Source of the DNA: a virus
DNA length: 64,000 nucleotides
Virus record (IMG/VR): IMGVR_UViG_3300049218_000313
Coordinates: 1 to 64,000 of that record
Direction: 5' to 3' (one strand)
Part shown: positions 42,862 through 51,627 of the stretch, in pieces
Numbering within the stretch: the stretch's first letter is position 1
How the letters are laid out: each line of letters begins with the position of its first letter
Translations under genes and position numbers: made by a program
The notes under the pieces: generated by a model
The model's database searches: none
Seen by the model: only the letters and a program-made list of their open reading frames with translations
Told to the model about the DNA's origin: nothing

Positions 42862-43299
42862 ATGGAAAAGCGTAAGGCCAAGAAGGTCGAAGCGGAGGCA
42901 GTACCCGAGGTAGTCGAGTTCCTCGACACGCAGAGAGCGCTCGAGGACTTCAAGGAGGAACATGCCGCGATCTTCGAGCAGCTGCACGAGCTGACGGACC
43001 GCTACAACGCAGCGTTCGAGGCTGCGGAGAAGGCCTGCCGCAGCAAGGAAATGAGCTGCGGTCCTTTCGACCTCTACCAGTTCACGACGAAGTACGACCC
43101 CGAAGCGCTGTACAACGCCGTCGGACGCGACAAGTTCCTGCAGCTCGGTGGGTCCATCGGAACCTCGACGGTCTACACGCTGGACAAGGCCCGCTTCGAG
43201 ATCTGCGTGAGCCAGAACAAAGTGCCCGAGGACGTCGTGCTGCAGGTCCGCAAGGAGACGCCCAACTTCCACAAGCCCGAGAAGCTGGTCATCCCGTGA
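42862..43299 (+). CDS. Hypothetical replication-operon protein (145 aa)
   Basis: A 145-residue protein directly after the glycosylase stop, with GGAGG before the ATG. The N-terminal half is a Glu/Ala-rich coiled coil (ALEDFKEEHAAIFEQLHELT); the C-terminal half is folded (FTTKYDPEALYNAVGRDKFL). The stop overlaps the next start. Possibly a replication accessory factor. Confidence 0.7.
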   Translation: MEKRKAKKVEAEAVPEVVEFLDTQRALEDFKEEHAAIFEQLHELTDRYNAAFEAAEKACRSKEMSCGPFDLYQFTTKYDPEALYNAVGRDKFLQLGGSIGTSTVYTLDKARFEICVSQNKVPEDVVLQVRKETPNFHKPEKLVIP

Positions 43300-43589
43300 T
43301 GGCCCGGCTGGAGGTGGAGACCGCGGAAGGGAGGCGCACGCTGAAGGAGGAGCAGTCCCCGCCTCTCGCTTCGATCTGGAGCCCTGGGCCTCACCCGCAC
43401 TCCCGGGTGGGGCTCAACGTAGGGACCCAGCACAACTTCGGGCAGGTCAAGATCGCCGCCTATGTCGAGTACGAGTGCGACCAGACCGAGGCCAAGGTCA
43501 ACGAGGCCGGTCTGCTATCGTTCCTCAAAGCGCTCGAGTTCGTGAAGGACGGGATGCAGCTCATGCTGTCCGAGGAGAAGAAGACGTGA
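43299..43589 (+). CDS. Small hypothetical protein (96 aa)
   Basis: A 96-residue protein starting MARLEVETAEGRRTLKEEQS at ATG 43299, which overlaps the upstream stop by one base (TGATG). A GTG three nt earlier is also in frame. It has a beta segment (GQVKIAAYVEYECDQTEAKV) and a C-terminal helix (AGLLSFLKALEFVKDGMQLM). No family recognised; it is coupled to both neighbours. Confidence 0.65.
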   Translation: MARLEVETAEGRRTLKEEQSPPLASIWSPGPHPHSRVGLNVGTQHNFGQVKIAAYVEYECDQTEAKVNEAGLLSFLKALEFVKDGMQLMLSEEKKT

Positions 43590-43921
43590 TTCGCGGCAAT
43601 GCCAAGTTCGACAGCATCTCGGTGGGCGAGTTCTCCGGCAGCTTCCTGGGGTCGACGCTGGCCTTCGAGGCAAAAGCGGCCTTCGTGAACTCCAAGACTG
43701 GGGACACCCACGGCTGGACGAAGAACGGACAGTGGTCGCCGCCGGTCATCGAGAAGCTGAAGGAGCTGCGAGCCCTCATGGAGATAGACCTGGGCCGGCT
43801 GCATCTCGAGGGCGGCGGCGAAGTCCTTGTCTCCACCTCCGCAGGCCTTCCCCGCGCCAGCGGTGGTGGCCTCGGGGAGCACTTCAGCGGTGACAGCGGG
43901 GGCTCAACCGAGCAGGTCTGA
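43586..43921 (+). CDS. Small hypothetical protein (111 aa)
   Basis: A GTG at 43586 overlaps the upstream stop by 4 nt and is preceded by GGAG, giving 111 residues (MIRGNAKFDSISVGEFSGSF). The body is an alternating beta/alpha sequence (GSTLAFEAKAAFVNSKTGDT) with a conserved-looking TKNGQWSPPVIEKLKELRAL. The Gly/Ser-rich tail (ASGGGLGEHFSGDSGGSTEQ) is disordered. The frame is open upstream but that part is a shadow. Function unknown. Confidence 0.6.
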   Translation: MIRGNAKFDSISVGEFSGSFLGSTLAFEAKAAFVNSKTGDTHGWTKNGQWSPPVIEKLKELRALMEIDLGRLHLEGGGEVLVSTSAGLPRASGGGLGEHFSGDSGGSTEQV

Positions 43922-44105
43922 CCACCCCTACATCTTGGGGGTGTTGAGCCGAAACTACTAGAGCTGGCGCCTCGCGCAGGACGTGTTGACGGACCCCCTC
44001 CCGGGGAGTCATGTTGACTGCCCTGCGCGAGGAGCTGGTCGCAACTTCCTTAGCCCCTACGGGTATAAGGCGGCTGCCGTACCAGCACGTCTCTCTGGAG
44101 GAAGA
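43922..44105 (+). promoter_or_regulatory. 184-bp leader with inverted and direct repeats before the helicase gene
   Basis: This gene-free stretch contains a small hairpin (43923-43928/43938-43943), three copies of TGTTGA (43942, 43984, 44012), a perfect 11-bp inverted repeat (43970-43980 and 44022-44032, CCTCGCGCAGG) enclosing CCCCTCCCGGGG and AGTCATGTTGACT, and the candidate promoter GGTATAAGG at 44062. The combination fits a regulatory region or a replication origin next to the DnaB-like helicase gene. Role inferred only. Confidence 0.4.
44062..44070 (+). promoter_or_regulatory. Candidate phage promoter core (GGTATAAGG)
   Basis: It lies 35 nt before ATG 44106 and matches the ATAAG core of the elements at 28742 and 38984. 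Confidence 0.35.
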
Positions 44106-45545
44106 ATGTCTCATCAGCTGGCCTTGTGTGCCCGTGTCGTTCGTACCGGGGACATCTCGGTGCCTCTCAAGTTCGGCATCACCGTCGATGACTTCACCGC
44201 GGCAGAAGCAAAGAACTTCTGGACCTTGCTTCTGAACTACTACACCCAGCAGGAAAGCCGCGGCTCGGTACTCGGAGAGGGAACGCTCCACACCTGGTTC
44301 AAGCAGCTCAAGCTACAGGACGACATGCCGGGGTCGACCTTCGAGACCCTCTGCTACGAAGTCCGTCGCGCACGCATCGTGACCGAGGCCAACAACGCGG
44401 TCGTGCGCTTCTCAGAGGCCGTCAACATCCCAGCATGCAACCCGACCGCAGACATGGCTGCGCTGGTCGCCAAGGTGAACAACCTCATCTCGTTGGGCAC
44501 GACGGCCAATACGGACGTCTCGCTCAGAACGGGACTCGACAACATCAAGCGCAAGCTCGACCTGGCCAAGCAAGGTGTGCGGACCGCGAAGCTGGACTGG
44601 CCATGGAAACCGCTGCAGGACGCCACCTTCGGCATTCAACCCGACGACTACATCGTCTTCTATGGCCGCCCCAAGTCGATGAAGACGTGGGTGCTCTGCT
44701 ACCTGTTGTCGTGGGCCTTCGAGAACGAGAAGAAGCTCGTCGTCTACACGAAGGAGATGACCCCGGACAACGTGTACATGCGCACCCTCGCGTGCATCCT
44801 GCGGTTCTACTACGAGGAGCTGCGCGCGGCGTCGAGCGACACCGAAAGACCACTAAGCCCCGCGAACGAAGAGCAGTTCTACCAGCTCATCGCGTACATC
44901 CAGACCTGGGGACTGGACAGTCTGATCACGGTGCTGAGCGGCAAGGACGTCCCTGCCGGTGGCGACACCGTCGCGTGGCTGGGCAGCAAGATCGAGCAGT
45001 ACAAGCCAGACCTTTGTTTCATCGACGGGCTGTACCTGCTGAGCGACCCGCACAAGGAGGACCACGCCCGCGTCAGGAGCATCTCGCGCGATGTGCGTCA
45101 AATGAACCTGGCCACGGGGGTCCCCGTCATTGCCACGCTGCAGGCCAATCGCAAGGCCGCGGGCCATAGTGACGCCAATCTGGACGAGATCGCGTACTCG
45201 GACGCCATCGGGCAGGACGCCACCATCGCAGCCCGCGTCATCAACGACAAGACATCGCCCACCATCAGCATCGTCCTGGCGGGCAGTCGGGAGTTCAAGC
45301 TGCACGGCCTACGCATCAACGCCATCCCGGCCAAGGACTTCACGTTCCACTCGGAGCTGACGGAGAAGGACATCCAGAAGGCGAAAGAAGCCGACCAGAC
45401 CGATGTCGAGAAGAAGGACGAACTGCGGTCTTCCGAGGGCAAGAAGAACAAGAGCCAGAAGACCATCGAGGCCGGCACGGATACTGACCACGTCAGGGCG
45501 ATGGTCTCTGTCGCGAGGGAGATAGCGGAGGGCACGCTTCCGTGA
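44106..45545 (+). CDS. DnaB-like replicative helicase
   Basis: A 479-residue RecA-fold helicase expected to unwind DNA at the fork. GGAGGAAGA precedes ATG 44106. The Walker A is unusual, FYGRPKSMKT (about 185-194), the form seen in many phage DnaB-like proteins. Then come VVYTKEMTPDNVYMRTLACI, Walker B DLCFIDGLYLLSDPH, and VIATLQANRKA, all as in the DnaB C-terminal domain. The first 160 residues would be a shortened N-terminal primase-interaction domain. The stop overlaps the primase start, so helicase and primase are translated together. The C-terminal 60 residues are charged and disordered. Confidence 0.85.
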   Translation: MSHQLALCARVVRTGDISVPLKFGITVDDFTAAEAKNFWTLLLNYYTQQESRGSVLGEGTLHTWFKQLKLQDDMPGSTFETLCYEVRRARIVTEANNAVVRFSEAVNIPACNPTADMAALVAKVNNLISLGTTANTDVSLRTGLDNIKRKLDLAKQGVRTAKLDWPWKPLQDATFGIQPDDYIVFYGRPKSMKTWVLCYLLSWAFENEKKLVVYTKEMTPDNVYMRTLACILRFYYEELRAASSDTERPLSPANEEQFYQLIAYIQTWGLDSLITVLSGKDVPAGGDTVAWLGSKIEQYKPDLCFIDGLYLLSDPHKEDHARVRSISRDVRQMNLATGVPVIATLQANRKAAGHSDANLDEIAYSDAIGQDATIAARVINDKTSPTISIVLAGSREFKLHGLRINAIPAKDFTFHSELTEKDIQKAKEADQTDVEKKDELRSSEGKKNKSQKTIEAGTDTDHVRAMVSVAREIAEGTLP

Positions 45546-46537
45546 GCGACGAGATCAAGCAGATTGCGCAGACCTACCTGCGCAAGGTGAAGCCATCCGG
45601 CAACGAAGACGTGATGGCCATCTGCCCGTTCCACTCGAAGTCGGACGGCACGGAGGAAAGGAACCCCTCCTTCGCGATGAACGTCTACAGCGGGCTCTGG
45701 TACTGCCACTCGTGCCACGCCCGCGGCAACCTGTACTCCTTCCTGCGCAACGTCGGGCTGCCCAGGGCGGACATCGAGTTCTACTACAAGGGGGTACTCG
45801 AGGAGGCGGCACAGTACGCGCCGAAACCACCGAACCCGCTCGACCCAGTCCAGGCCACCAAGGAACCGCTCGAGGAGTCCCTTCTAGGACTGTTCGACTT
45901 CTGCCCCAAGCTACTGCTCGACGAGGGCTACCCGGAGGAACTGCTGCGGCAGTTCGACGTGGGCTACGATGAGAAGCACCAGCGCATCACCTTCCCTCTA
46001 CGCAACATTGAGGGAGCGCTGGTGGGCTTGAGCGGGCGCACGGTGACCGGCGCATTCCCTCGGTACAAGATCTACGACAAGGAGTACCTCGACTTCGGTC
46101 TGCCGGAGCGTAAGACCGAGAAGCGCGCGCTACTCTGGAACGCGCACCGAGTCCTCGTGCAGCACACTTTCCACCCCGACCCCGACGAGCAGTACGTGGT
46201 CATCACGGAGGGCTTCAAGGCGGTCATGCGGGTCGCGCAGGCCGGCATCAACAACGTCGTCGGGCTTCTAGGCTCTTACATGTCCCAGGAGCAGCAGTGG
46301 GTCATCGAGCGCCTCATGGACGGACCCATCTTCATGATGCTCGACAACAACGATGCCGGGCGTCTCGGTCAGCTTGACGCCACCAAGCGCCTGATGAAAA
46401 CAGTACCGAACGTCTGGGTCGTAGACTACGATGCTGCGCAGCCCAGCGAGCTATCTACTACGGCCATTCAAGAAGCACTTCTCGCAGCAAAGCCAGCGCT
46501 CACCTGGCTCACACATCAAGCAGCCGCCGCATACTGA
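45542..46537 (+). CDS. DNA primase (DnaG-type zinc finger and TOPRIM)
   Basis: A 331-residue primase. The N-terminal CHC2-type zinc finger is CPFH (C28, H31) and CHSC (C55, C58). The TOPRIM motifs are VITEGFKAVM (catalytic Glu) and MMLDNNDAGR (metal-binding Asp pair). It is about half the length of bacterial DnaG and lacks a helicase-binding C-terminal domain, as in many phages. Start is GTG 45542, overlapping the helicase stop by 4 nt. It would synthesise RNA primers for the family A polymerase two genes downstream. Confidence 0.85.
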   Translation: MSDEIKQIAQTYLRKVKPSGNEDVMAICPFHSKSDGTEERNPSFAMNVYSGLWYCHSCHARGNLYSFLRNVGLPRADIEFYYKGVLEEAAQYAPKPPNPLDPVQATKEPLEESLLGLFDFCPKLLLDEGYPEELLRQFDVGYDEKHQRITFPLRNIEGALVGLSGRTVTGAFPRYKIYDKEYLDFGLPERKTEKRALLWNAHRVLVQHTFHPDPDEQYVVITEGFKAVMRVAQAGINNVVGLLGSYMSQEQQWVIERLMDGPIFMMLDNNDAGRLGQLDATKRLMKTVPNVWVVDYDAAQPSELSTTAIQEALLAAKPALTWLTHQAAAAY

Positions 46538-46551
46538 AAGGTACAGCCACC

Positions 46552-47733
46552 ATGGCCTATGGAAAGAATCCCGCAGCACTCGGTCTCGTCGCCTCCTTCC
46601 GCCAGATGAGCGGAGAAGCCACCCGCAACGGCGGGGGCAAGCGCGTCAAGGGGAACATCCCCTACTTCGTCGACATGTACCAGCCTAGTCTCGGCGAGAT
46701 CGACACGGTCCGTCTGATCCCCGGCAACTACCTGCAGGACCAGCTCGTCGGTGAGGGCGACGCCGTGCAATCCATTGCAGTGGAACGCCCCTTCATCAAG
46801 TTCGTCGAGCACTTCCACGGCGGCAAGCAGCGCGGGTGCATCTGCAGCGCCGGCGCGTTCGCGAACTTCAAGGACAAACGCGGCGCCTGCCACGGATGCG
46901 ACATCTTCTGGGAAACCGTGATCCGCACACCAGAAGGCAAGCTGCAGTCGCCCATCATCAGCCGCCAGAACAAGTACGCGTTCTCGGTCTTCGACTACGG
47001 CGTCTACCACAAGATGGAGCAGATCGACCGCCAGACGGGGCAGGTGAGGACCAGCTCCGTCACCAAGGAGGCCTACTTCAACTGGACGAAGTGCCTCGGA
47101 CAGGGCTGCGACGCCTGCCGCGCCGGCAAGGAGTCGAAGACCGGCGACATGCGCCACTGGCCGATGAACTACACCCAGTTCCAAGTGCTGCGCGACACCG
47201 AGATCCACATCGGCAAGTCCTGCGCCACCTGCAGCACCGAGAACTCCATCGTCAGTCTCGGCTGGATGTGCCAGCACTGCGGTGAGTGCGCCATCGACAT
47301 GGGCTCGACGGCGCTCAAGAACGACGAGCTGCTGCAGATCACCGACAACCGCTACCTCTGCGCTTCCTGCGGCGAGAGCGGGTTTCTGACGGAGGTCTAC
47401 GAGTGCCACTCGTGCGCCCCGCGTGGGCAGACGGGTGTTCGTGCCTCTCTCTTCGACGTCGACCTGCGCGTGAAGCTCATCGTCGCCGGGGGAAACAACA
47501 ACAAGTCACTGCAGGTGATGGGCTGGTCTGCGCCGCATCCCATCAATCCCGCTCTCGCCGAAGTCGCCAAGCCGGTCGACCTCGTCGCTCGCTACGCCCC
47601 CGACTTCCTCGAGTCGCAGGCCTCCAAGTTCGGCATCACCACGGGCGGCCCCCAGCGCAGCCCCGTTACGAGCACCAGCCAGCCGGCTGCTGCTACGGCC
47701 TATTCGAACCCGTACGGGCCGAAGACGGCGTAG
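46552..47733 (+). CDS. Zinc-rich protein, probable ssDNA-binding protein
   Basis: A 393-residue protein with many CxxC pairs: GCICSAG, GACHGCD, GCDACRAG, SCATCST, WMCQHCGECA, LCASCGES and ECHSCAP. A segment SRQNKYAFSVFDYGVYHKME resembles DNA-binding beta elements. The C-terminal tail (residues 355-393) is disordered, Pro/Ser/Thr-rich. Position between primase and DNA polymerase, size and zinc content fit the role of the T4 gp32-type single-strand binding protein. It is followed by a strong terminator, so it may be made in large amount. No OB-fold proof from sequence. Confidence 0.6.
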   Translation: MAYGKNPAALGLVASFRQMSGEATRNGGGKRVKGNIPYFVDMYQPSLGEIDTVRLIPGNYLQDQLVGEGDAVQSIAVERPFIKFVEHFHGGKQRGCICSAGAFANFKDKRGACHGCDIFWETVIRTPEGKLQSPIISRQNKYAFSVFDYGVYHKMEQIDRQTGQVRTSSVTKEAYFNWTKCLGQGCDACRAGKESKTGDMRHWPMNYTQFQVLRDTEIHIGKSCATCSTENSIVSLGWMCQHCGECAIDMGSTALKNDELLQITDNRYLCASCGESGFLTEVYECHSCAPRGQTGVRASLFDVDLRVKLIVAGGNNNKSLQVMGWSAPHPINPALAEVAKPVDLVARYAPDFLESQASKFGITTGGPQRSPVTSTSQPAAATAYSNPYGPKTA

Positions 47734-47745
47734 TCTCGTCAGAAC

Positions 47746-47784
47746 AAAGCCCCGCCCTCTCATAGAGGGCGGGGCTTTCTTTCG
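47746..47784 (+). terminator. Rho-independent terminator after the zinc-rich protein gene
   Basis: A perfect 15-bp stem (arms 47746-47760 and 47764-47778, loop CAT) followed by the T-rich CTTTC. It lies between the probable ssDNA-binding gene and the polymerase gene and would lower polymerase expression relative to upstream genes. Confidence 0.9.
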
Positions 47785-47795
47785 TGGAGGAACTG

Positions 47796-49841
47796 ATGGG
47801 TTGGAACATCCGTCTGCCGGATGCTGATTGGTACACGCCCAAGGACCCGCGACTCGCAAACCTCGTCGAGGAAGTGCGCGATCAGGACGTCGTCGCCATC
47901 GATACCGAAACCACAGGCCTGAAGGTCTGGAAAGACACTGTTCTGTTCTGGTCCATGGCCTGGGGAGACCACCGACGCGTCTGCATGCCGGCCAGCACGC
48001 TGCGCTACTTCCACGAGTCCTTCGCTGACTCCACCAAGCGCTGGGTGATGACCAACGCGAAGTTCGACATGCACATGCTGGCGAACATGGGCATCGAGCT
48101 CGCGGGTGACTGCATCGACGTCGCGGTGATGCACTCGCTGCTCTACGAGAACGAGAGCCACGCCCTCAAGGACATGGCAAACAAGGTCCTCGGCTGGCGC
48201 TGGACGGACTTCTTCGACACGTTCAAGCCCCTCATGGTGCCCGACAACACCAAGGCGCCAAAGCTGCTCAAGAGTGGCGTCTTCAACCAGCCTACGCGCA
48301 GGGAGACCATCCAGGAGATGCTCATGCGCTGCTACCGCGAAGACCTGCCGAAGCTGGTCGACTACACCTCGAACGACGCATACGGGACTCTGCGCATCTA
48401 CGAGAAGCTCAAGAAGGAGCTCGAGGACAACGTCACCCACTCGCTCTACCCGCAGTGGCTGCCGACGATGGCGCACCTGTTCTTCCTGACGGAGGCGCCG
48501 TTCACCAAGGTCCTCTGGAAGTGCGAGCGCAACGGCGTCTTTGTGAACCGCAAGTACCTGCAAGACCTGCGGGTGCCCATGTGGGAAGAAGTCGAGCAGC
48601 TCCGTCGCCAGGAGGTTCAGATCACCGGCAACGCAGGCTTCAACTCCAACTCGCCCCCGCAGCTACGCGCCTACTTCATCGACAAGCTAGGTCTGCGCCC
48701 CTTGATGTACACCTCGGGCGGCAAGAGCGGAGTGAAGGAGCCCTCCATCGACAAGGGGTTCCTCGAGCACTACGAGGACGAAGTCCCGCTCTGCAGCGTC
48801 ATTCTGCGCAAGCGTAAGCTCGAGAAGCTCATCGGCACGTACATCGACGGCGCGGACGAGCACCTCGACAGCGGCGGTCGCATCCACACGCGGTTCAACC
48901 AAGACGTGGCGCGCACCGGGCGCCTATCCTCGAGCGACCCGAACCTGCAGAACATCCCCACCCCCGAGAAGGACAAGTTCCAGTTGCGTGGCGCCTTCCA
49001 GGCCACGAAGGGCAATGTCCTCATCGTCGGTGACTACGCGCAACTCGAGATGCGTCTACTCGCGTGCGCGACCGTGACACCCGAGAACCCCGAGGGCGCC
49101 AAGGAGATGATTCAGATCTTCCTGGACGGCAAGGACATCCACATGGGCAACGCCGCGATGGTGTATGGGCCCATCATCAAGCGCCAGCACGGCTGGGACC
49201 TCACCTACGAGTTCCTCAAGGAGGCGAAGAAGATCGACAGCCAGGTGAAGGAAGGCAAGCTGCCCGCCTCAGCACGCACCGAGCGCGTTGCCCTCGCCCT
49301 GGAGAAGCGCAACCACATCAAGTCAGTCGGCTTCGGCCTGAACTACGGGATGAAGGAGAACAAGCTCGCTCGGCAGCTGGGCATCTCCAAGGAGGAGGCC
49401 AAGGCCATCATCGAGGCCTACCTCGGCACGTACCCGGCGGTCTCCGCGTTCTACGAGTCAGCCATCACCGAGACACAGCAGACAGGCTACTCCTTCACGC
49501 TTCTCGGCCGCCGGCGCTTCCATCCGGGCATCGCGAGCCCCAACCCCCTCGACCGCTGGGGCGAGGAGCGCAAGGCCGTGAACAACCAGATTCAGGGCAC
49601 AGCTGCCGACGCCGTACGCCTGGCCATGATCAACTGCGACAAGGCCAACCTCGAGGCGAAGTACGGCTGCAAGATGCTCCTGCAGATCCACGACGAGCTG
49701 ATGTTCGAGTGCCCGGCGGAAACCGCCGAGGCTGCGAAGGCAGAGATTGAACAGATCATGCGGCACCCGTTTCCTACAGACCTCATCGTCCCGCTGGACG
49801 TGAGCATCGGCATCGGGTCCGCCTGGAACACGGCGAAGTGA
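47796..49841 (+). CDS. Family A DNA polymerase with 3'-5' exonuclease
   Basis: A 681-residue replicative polymerase. ATG 47796 (MGWNIRLPDADW) is chosen because GGAGG lies 5 nt upstream; a GTG 12 nt earlier is in frame. Exonuclease motifs: DTE (D36, E38), NAKFD (D91) and YTSND (Y190, D194). Polymerase motifs: RLSSSDPNLQNIP (376-388), VGDYAQLEMR motif A (411-420), RNHIKSVGFGLNYG motif B (505-518) and QIHDEL motif C (D633, E634). All catalytic acids are intact. There is no 5' nuclease domain. The upstream terminator suggests lower expression than the probable ssDNA-binding protein. Confidence 0.95.
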   Translation: MGWNIRLPDADWYTPKDPRLANLVEEVRDQDVVAIDTETTGLKVWKDTVLFWSMAWGDHRRVCMPASTLRYFHESFADSTKRWVMTNAKFDMHMLANMGIELAGDCIDVAVMHSLLYENESHALKDMANKVLGWRWTDFFDTFKPLMVPDNTKAPKLLKSGVFNQPTRRETIQEMLMRCYREDLPKLVDYTSNDAYGTLRIYEKLKKELEDNVTHSLYPQWLPTMAHLFFLTEAPFTKVLWKCERNGVFVNRKYLQDLRVPMWEEVEQLRRQEVQITGNAGFNSNSPPQLRAYFIDKLGLRPLMYTSGGKSGVKEPSIDKGFLEHYEDEVPLCSVILRKRKLEKLIGTYIDGADEHLDSGGRIHTRFNQDVARTGRLSSSDPNLQNIPTPEKDKFQLRGAFQATKGNVLIVGDYAQLEMRLLACATVTPENPEGAKEMIQIFLDGKDIHMGNAAMVYGPIIKRQHGWDLTYEFLKEAKKIDSQVKEGKLPASARTERVALALEKRNHIKSVGFGLNYGMKENKLARQLGISKEEAKAIIEAYLGTYPAVSAFYESAITETQQTGYSFTLLGRRRFHPGIASPNPLDRWGEERKAVNNQIQGTAADAVRLAMINCDKANLEAKYGCKMLLQIHDELMFECPAETAEAAKAEIEQIMRHPFPTDLIVPLDVSIGIGSAWNTAK

Positions 49842-49860
49842 ACAAGGAGCTCGGACTCAG

Positions 49861-50328
49861 GTGACCGCGATCATCGTCAAGGCGCGGCTGGACCGGCAAG
49901 TCGCGGAGCTTCTCGGGAAGAAGCCACGCGAGGTCTCTGCCATCACCGCGACCTTCTTACACGAAACCATCCGCGCACTGGTATCAGGCGGGCGCGTACA
50001 GCTCGACAATCTCGGTGAGCTGTACGTCACCGTGCGCAGCGGCGTGCTTCACAGAACGACCTTCCGTGGAAAGAAGTCCGTGCAGGCTGTTCCGGCGAAG
50101 TACTATGTGAGCTTCAAGAAGGCGGCGAAGCTCCGCGAGGAGCTCAGGCTGCGCTTCCACAAGGAGAACATCATGGAGAAGTACGGAGTCGACGAGGGCA
50201 CAGATCAGGAGAACCTCGAGAAGAAGGCCGCGGCGGGCTGCCCGGTGTGCGGCAAGAAGCCCGTTCGCCACGGGGGCATCCTGATGTGCCCCGACCATGG
50301 AAGCGAGCCATTCGAGCAGAAGAAGTAG
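49861..50328 (+). CDS. HU/IHF-like protein with C-terminal zinc ribbon
   Basis: A 155-residue protein. Residues 1-95 match the HU/IHF fold: helical start (VAELLGKKPREVSAITATFL), the GGRVQLDNLGELYVTVR segment, and the beta-arm-like TTFRGKKSVQAVPAKYYVSF. From residue 125 there is a zinc site CPVC (C127, C130), C143 and H146. The fusion of an HU-like domain with a zinc ribbon is unusual. It would bend or coat phage DNA. Start GTG 49861 has AAGGAG 11 nt upstream. Confidence 0.75.
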   Translation: MTAIIVKARLDRQVAELLGKKPREVSAITATFLHETIRALVSGGRVQLDNLGELYVTVRSGVLHRTTFRGKKSVQAVPAKYYVSFKKAAKLREELRLRFHKENIMEKYGVDEGTDQENLEKKAAAGCPVCGKKPVRHGGILMCPDHGSEPFEQKK

Positions 50329-50349
50329 TCCAACCACAGGAGTCACAGC

Positions 50350-51627
50350 ATGCCGCGGATGCCCGTCACCGAGATCAGCAAGAAGATGGCCGCCCTCGAG
50401 GCCAAGCTGAACAAGAAGCCCGAAACGAAGGGAGGTCGTGTCATGGCAGACATCGACCACTCTCCGAACACCTACTTCCTGCGCAGGCCTAGCGGCATCA
50501 TGTCGCTCGACGTGCACACCGGTGGCGGGCTACCCGCGGGTGGCCTGACGTACCTGTCGGGGCCCGACGGCGCCGGCAAGACGTTCCTGCTCTACAAGTA
50601 CTTCGCGATGAACCAGCGCCTGTACGGCCCCAAGTCGTGCATCGCGCTGGGCGCTACAGAAGCCGCGCCCGACCACTTCTTCATGCGCAAGTGCGGCATG
50701 CAGATCGCCATCCCCGAGGAGATGATCGACGAGCGCGTGCAGGAGCTGAAGATTCGTGGCTTGCCCCCGTACACCAAGGAGCAGCTGAAGGACTTCCGCT
50801 CGGCCACGATGGGCCACGTGAAAGTCGTGCTCGGGGGCACAGGCGAGGAGGTCCTCGACGGCCTGCTCGATTGCTTCCAGAGCAAGGCGTTCGACATCAT
50901 TGGCCTCGACTCGGTCTCGGCGTGCTTGCCGGCAGCGGACAAGCAGAAGGACCTCGACGAGAACGCCAAGCGTGCCGCGGCCGCGGGTCTGCTCACGAAG
51001 TTCTTCCAGCACTACCTCAATGGCACGACGGGCTACTACGGCAACAACCCGACGACGGTCATCTTCACGTCGCAGGTACGTGCCAATCCCGATAAGAACA
51101 AGCCGGGACCTGCCGCCATGTGGGCGCGTGAGTACGCCGCCGTCGGCGCGTGGGCGGCCAAGCACGGCAAGCTGATCGACATCCTCGTCATGCCGGGCAA
51201 GAAGGACAAGGAAACCCTCGCCACGGGAACCATGAGTGACGACGAGATCGAGAAGGAACGCAAGCGTCGCATCCAGGTCGGCAAGACCATCCGCTACGAG
51301 GTGACCAAAGGCAAAGCGGGCATCCACGAGGGCATTACTGGGGAGTTCGAGTTTCACTTCCCCATCGGAGCCTCGATGAACGACCCCAGCCACCGTCTCA
51401 CTGACGACCAGCGCGAGACTCTGGTCGTGGCCTTCCAGAACGGCATCCTCGAGGAGAAGGACGGCTTTTTGACCCTGCACGGGGTCGACGGCAAGCCCAT
51501 CCCGAGCCTCACGAAAATCGCAGGCTACGAGCGCTTCGCAGACATGATGCGCGCTGACCTGGCGCTCGAGATGATGGTGCGCCGTCTGGTGCTCTCTTCT
51601 GTGGGGATCGTGTGCGCGTATCCCTGA
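50350..51627 (+). CDS. RecA-like recombinase
   Basis: A 425-residue RecA/UvsX-type ATPase. Residues 48-62 (PSGIMSLDVHTGGGLPAGGL) lead to Walker A GPDGAGKT (71-78). Walker B is FDIIGLDSVSA (about 178-188). A region rich in Lys/Arg around PGKKDKETLATGT to RRIQVGKTIRYEVTKGK corresponds to the C-terminal DNA-binding part. Strong AGGAG precedes ATG 50350. It lies between an HU-like protein and nucleases, a typical phage recombination cassette. It is longer than E. coli RecA at the C-terminus. Confidence 0.85.
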   Translation: MPRMPVTEISKKMAALEAKLNKKPETKGGRVMADIDHSPNTYFLRRPSGIMSLDVHTGGGLPAGGLTYLSGPDGAGKTFLLYKYFAMNQRLYGPKSCIALGATEAAPDHFFMRKCGMQIAIPEEMIDERVQELKIRGLPPYTKEQLKDFRSATMGHVKVVLGGTGEEVLDGLLDCFQSKAFDIIGLDSVSACLPAADKQKDLDENAKRAAAAGLLTKFFQHYLNGTTGYYGNNPTTVIFTSQVRANPDKNKPGPAAMWAREYAAVGAWAAKHGKLIDILVMPGKKDKETLATGTMSDDEIEKERKRRIQVGKTIRYEVTKGKAGIHEGITGEFEFHFPIGASMNDPSHRLTDDQRETLVVAFQNGILEEKDGFLTLHGVDGKPIPSLTKIAGYERFADMMRADLALEMMVRRLVLSSVGIVCAYP

